Below are positions 21,303 through 22,059 of a stretch of 22,059 nucleotides of DNA, in pieces. The notes beneath the pieces are model-generated. The model ran no database searches, was not told the DNA's origin, and saw nothing but the letters and a program-made list of their open reading frames with translations. How positions within the stretch are numbered: position 1 is the first letter of the stretch; every line of letters begins with the position of its first letter. Source of the stretch: CAZGUG01 sp964529035 (GTDB lineage: Bacteria > Bacillota > Clostridia > Ch29); contig CAZGUG010000031.1 in NCBI GenBank assembly GCA_964529035.1, forward strand, positions 1 through 22,059, given 5' to 3'. The translations under genes and the position numbers were made by a program.

Positions 21303-22004
21303 ATGGATATAGCGCTGGATCTGCACATTCATTCAGCCCTTTCCCCCTGCGGCGACAGTGACATGACACCCAACAACATAGTAAACATGGCCTGCCTTAA
21401 GGGCCTGGATGCCATAGCAGTGACCGATCACAATTCGGCGGAAAACGTGGAGGCCGTCATGAAATTGGGTCTGGAAAAGGGAATAGTTGTGCTGCCCGGT
21501 ATGGAAGTACAGTCCAAAGAAGAAGTACACCTGCTTTGTTATTTCACCGATATAAGCCGGGCGCAGGATTTTCAGCATGAGGTATATAATAATCTTAATG
21601 GTAAAAACCGGCCGGATTTTTTCGGTGAGCAGATTATAATGGATGAGAGGGACAGGGTAAAAGGATACAGCGACAGGCTGCTTGTAGGTTCGGTGGCTTT
21701 TTCGGTTGATGAAATAGTAAGTCTGGTAGTGGGGCTGAAGGGAAGGGTCGTGCCCGCCCATGTTGATAAAAATGCATACAGCATAATATCAAACCTTGGG
21801 TTTATTCCGCCGGATCTGGATATAAGAAGCGTGGAGGTAAGCAGGCCGGGGAACGTAGGCGGACTTTTGCGCCAATACAGTCAGTTGAAAGGATACAGGA
21901 TAATACACTCATCGGATGCACACAGGCTTGGGGATATACTGGAAAGGGAGTTCTTTCTCGAGGTAAAAGAGAAGAGCGTCCCGGGAATACTGGAACAGCT
22001 TTGA
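21303..22004 (+). CDS. PHP-domain phosphoesterase
   Basis: A 233-residue PHP (polymerase and histidinol phosphatase) domain protein. Metal-binding motifs are present in order: DLHIHSALSPCG (His8, His10), IAVTDHN (about 38-44), PGMEVQ (about 65-70), VVPAHVDK (about 150-157) and IHSSDAHR near residue 203. Such proteins are metal-dependent phosphatases or nucleases, commonly of the YciV/TrpH (RNase AM) kind; the substrate here cannot be told. The start is ATG 21303, six bases after the second DRTGG gene, with CGGGG 11 bases upstream, a weak ribosome site, so translation may be coupled. It is the last gene of the operon in view. Confidence 0.88.
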   Translation: MDIALDLHIHSALSPCGDSDMTPNNIVNMACLKGLDAIAVTDHNSAENVEAVMKLGLEKGIVVLPGMEVQSKEEVHLLCYFTDISRAQDFQHEVYNNLNGKNRPDFFGEQIIMDERDRVKGYSDRLLVGSVAFSVDEIVSLVVGLKGRVVPAHVDKNAYSIISNLGFIPPDLDIRSVEVSRPGNVGGLLRQYSQLKGYRIIHSSDAHRLGDILEREFFLEVKEKSVPGILEQL

Positions 22005-22016
22005 TTTAGCTTGCTT

Positions 22017-22045
22017 CCTTTGCTTGCAATCAAAGGGACGGTTCT
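22017..22045 (+). repeat. GGGACGGTTCT repeat with short hairpin
   Basis: CCTTTG (22017-22022) pairs with CAAAGG (22031-22036), loop CTTGCAAT, followed by GACGGTTCT. The core GGGACGGTTCT (22035-22045) is shared with the repeats around the gap at 13811-13910. No T-run follows, so it is not a normal terminator. Confidence 0.6.
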
Positions 22046-22059
22046 TATGATTACTTATG

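Overview
The window looks like a chromosomal segment of a spore-forming, anaerobic member of the Clostridia (Bacillota). The evidence is the gene repertoire (orphan polA-coaE, ECF sigma/anti-sigma pair, YkuD L,D-transpeptidase, folate-linked histidine-degradation enzymes, [FeFe]-hydrogenase-related regulatory genes, a small YjcZ-like peptide behind a mother-cell-type promoter), strong Shine-Dalgarno sites, frequent GTG/TTG starts and heavy use of AGG and ATA codons. An Acetivibrio/Ruminiclostridium-like relative is my guess; no 16S or other decisive marker is present. A run of exactly 100 N at 13811-13910 shows this is a scaffolded draft assembly.

Layout. 1-940: a free-standing RNA polymerase omega-like gene behind a leader that contains a terminator, a cold-shock protein gene, then a promoter-terminator pair that could make a short RNA. 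940-1470: decayed DNA carrying the recognisable but frameshifted remains of a MntA/HepT-type toxin-antitoxin pair. 1547-1732: tRNA-Leu(CAA) on the minus strand with its own promoter and terminator. 1827-2802: a DUF457/YdjM-type membrane protein. 2861-4019: secreted L,D-transpeptidase. 4038-6850: an ECF sigma factor, its zinc-finger/DUF4349 membrane anti-sigma partner and a SIMPL-domain protein, preceded by a promoter of the ECF type and closed by a terminator. 6918-10260: polA and coaE. 10297-13586: lytic transglycosylase, nicotinate phosphoribosyltransferase family enzyme, oligopeptide-binding lipoprotein. 13590-13773: tRNA-Leu(GAG) with a consensus promoter and a terminator. 13782-13936: the assembly gap flanked by direct repeats.

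14023-17618 holds hutU, ftcD and fchA, which convert urocanate-derived products and feed the formimino carbon of histidine into tetrahydrofolate; hutH and hutI are not in view. 17717-17815 is a 32-residue hydrophobic peptide with a sigma-K/sigma-E-like promoter.

17998-22004 is the most interesting part: a tightly packed operon of a SPOR-domain membrane protein, a DRTGG-domain protein, a SpoIIAB/RsbW-like ATPase, an iron-sulfur protein built on the [FeFe]-hydrogenase fold with altered active-site motifs, a second DRTGG protein and a PHP-domain phosphoesterase. I infer a redox- or hydrogen-sensing signalling module, of the kind seen next to bifurcating [FeFe]-hydrogenases in Clostridia; the hydrogenase itself would lie beyond the right edge. 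The window ends in another copy of the GGGACGGTTCT repeat core that flanks the gap.
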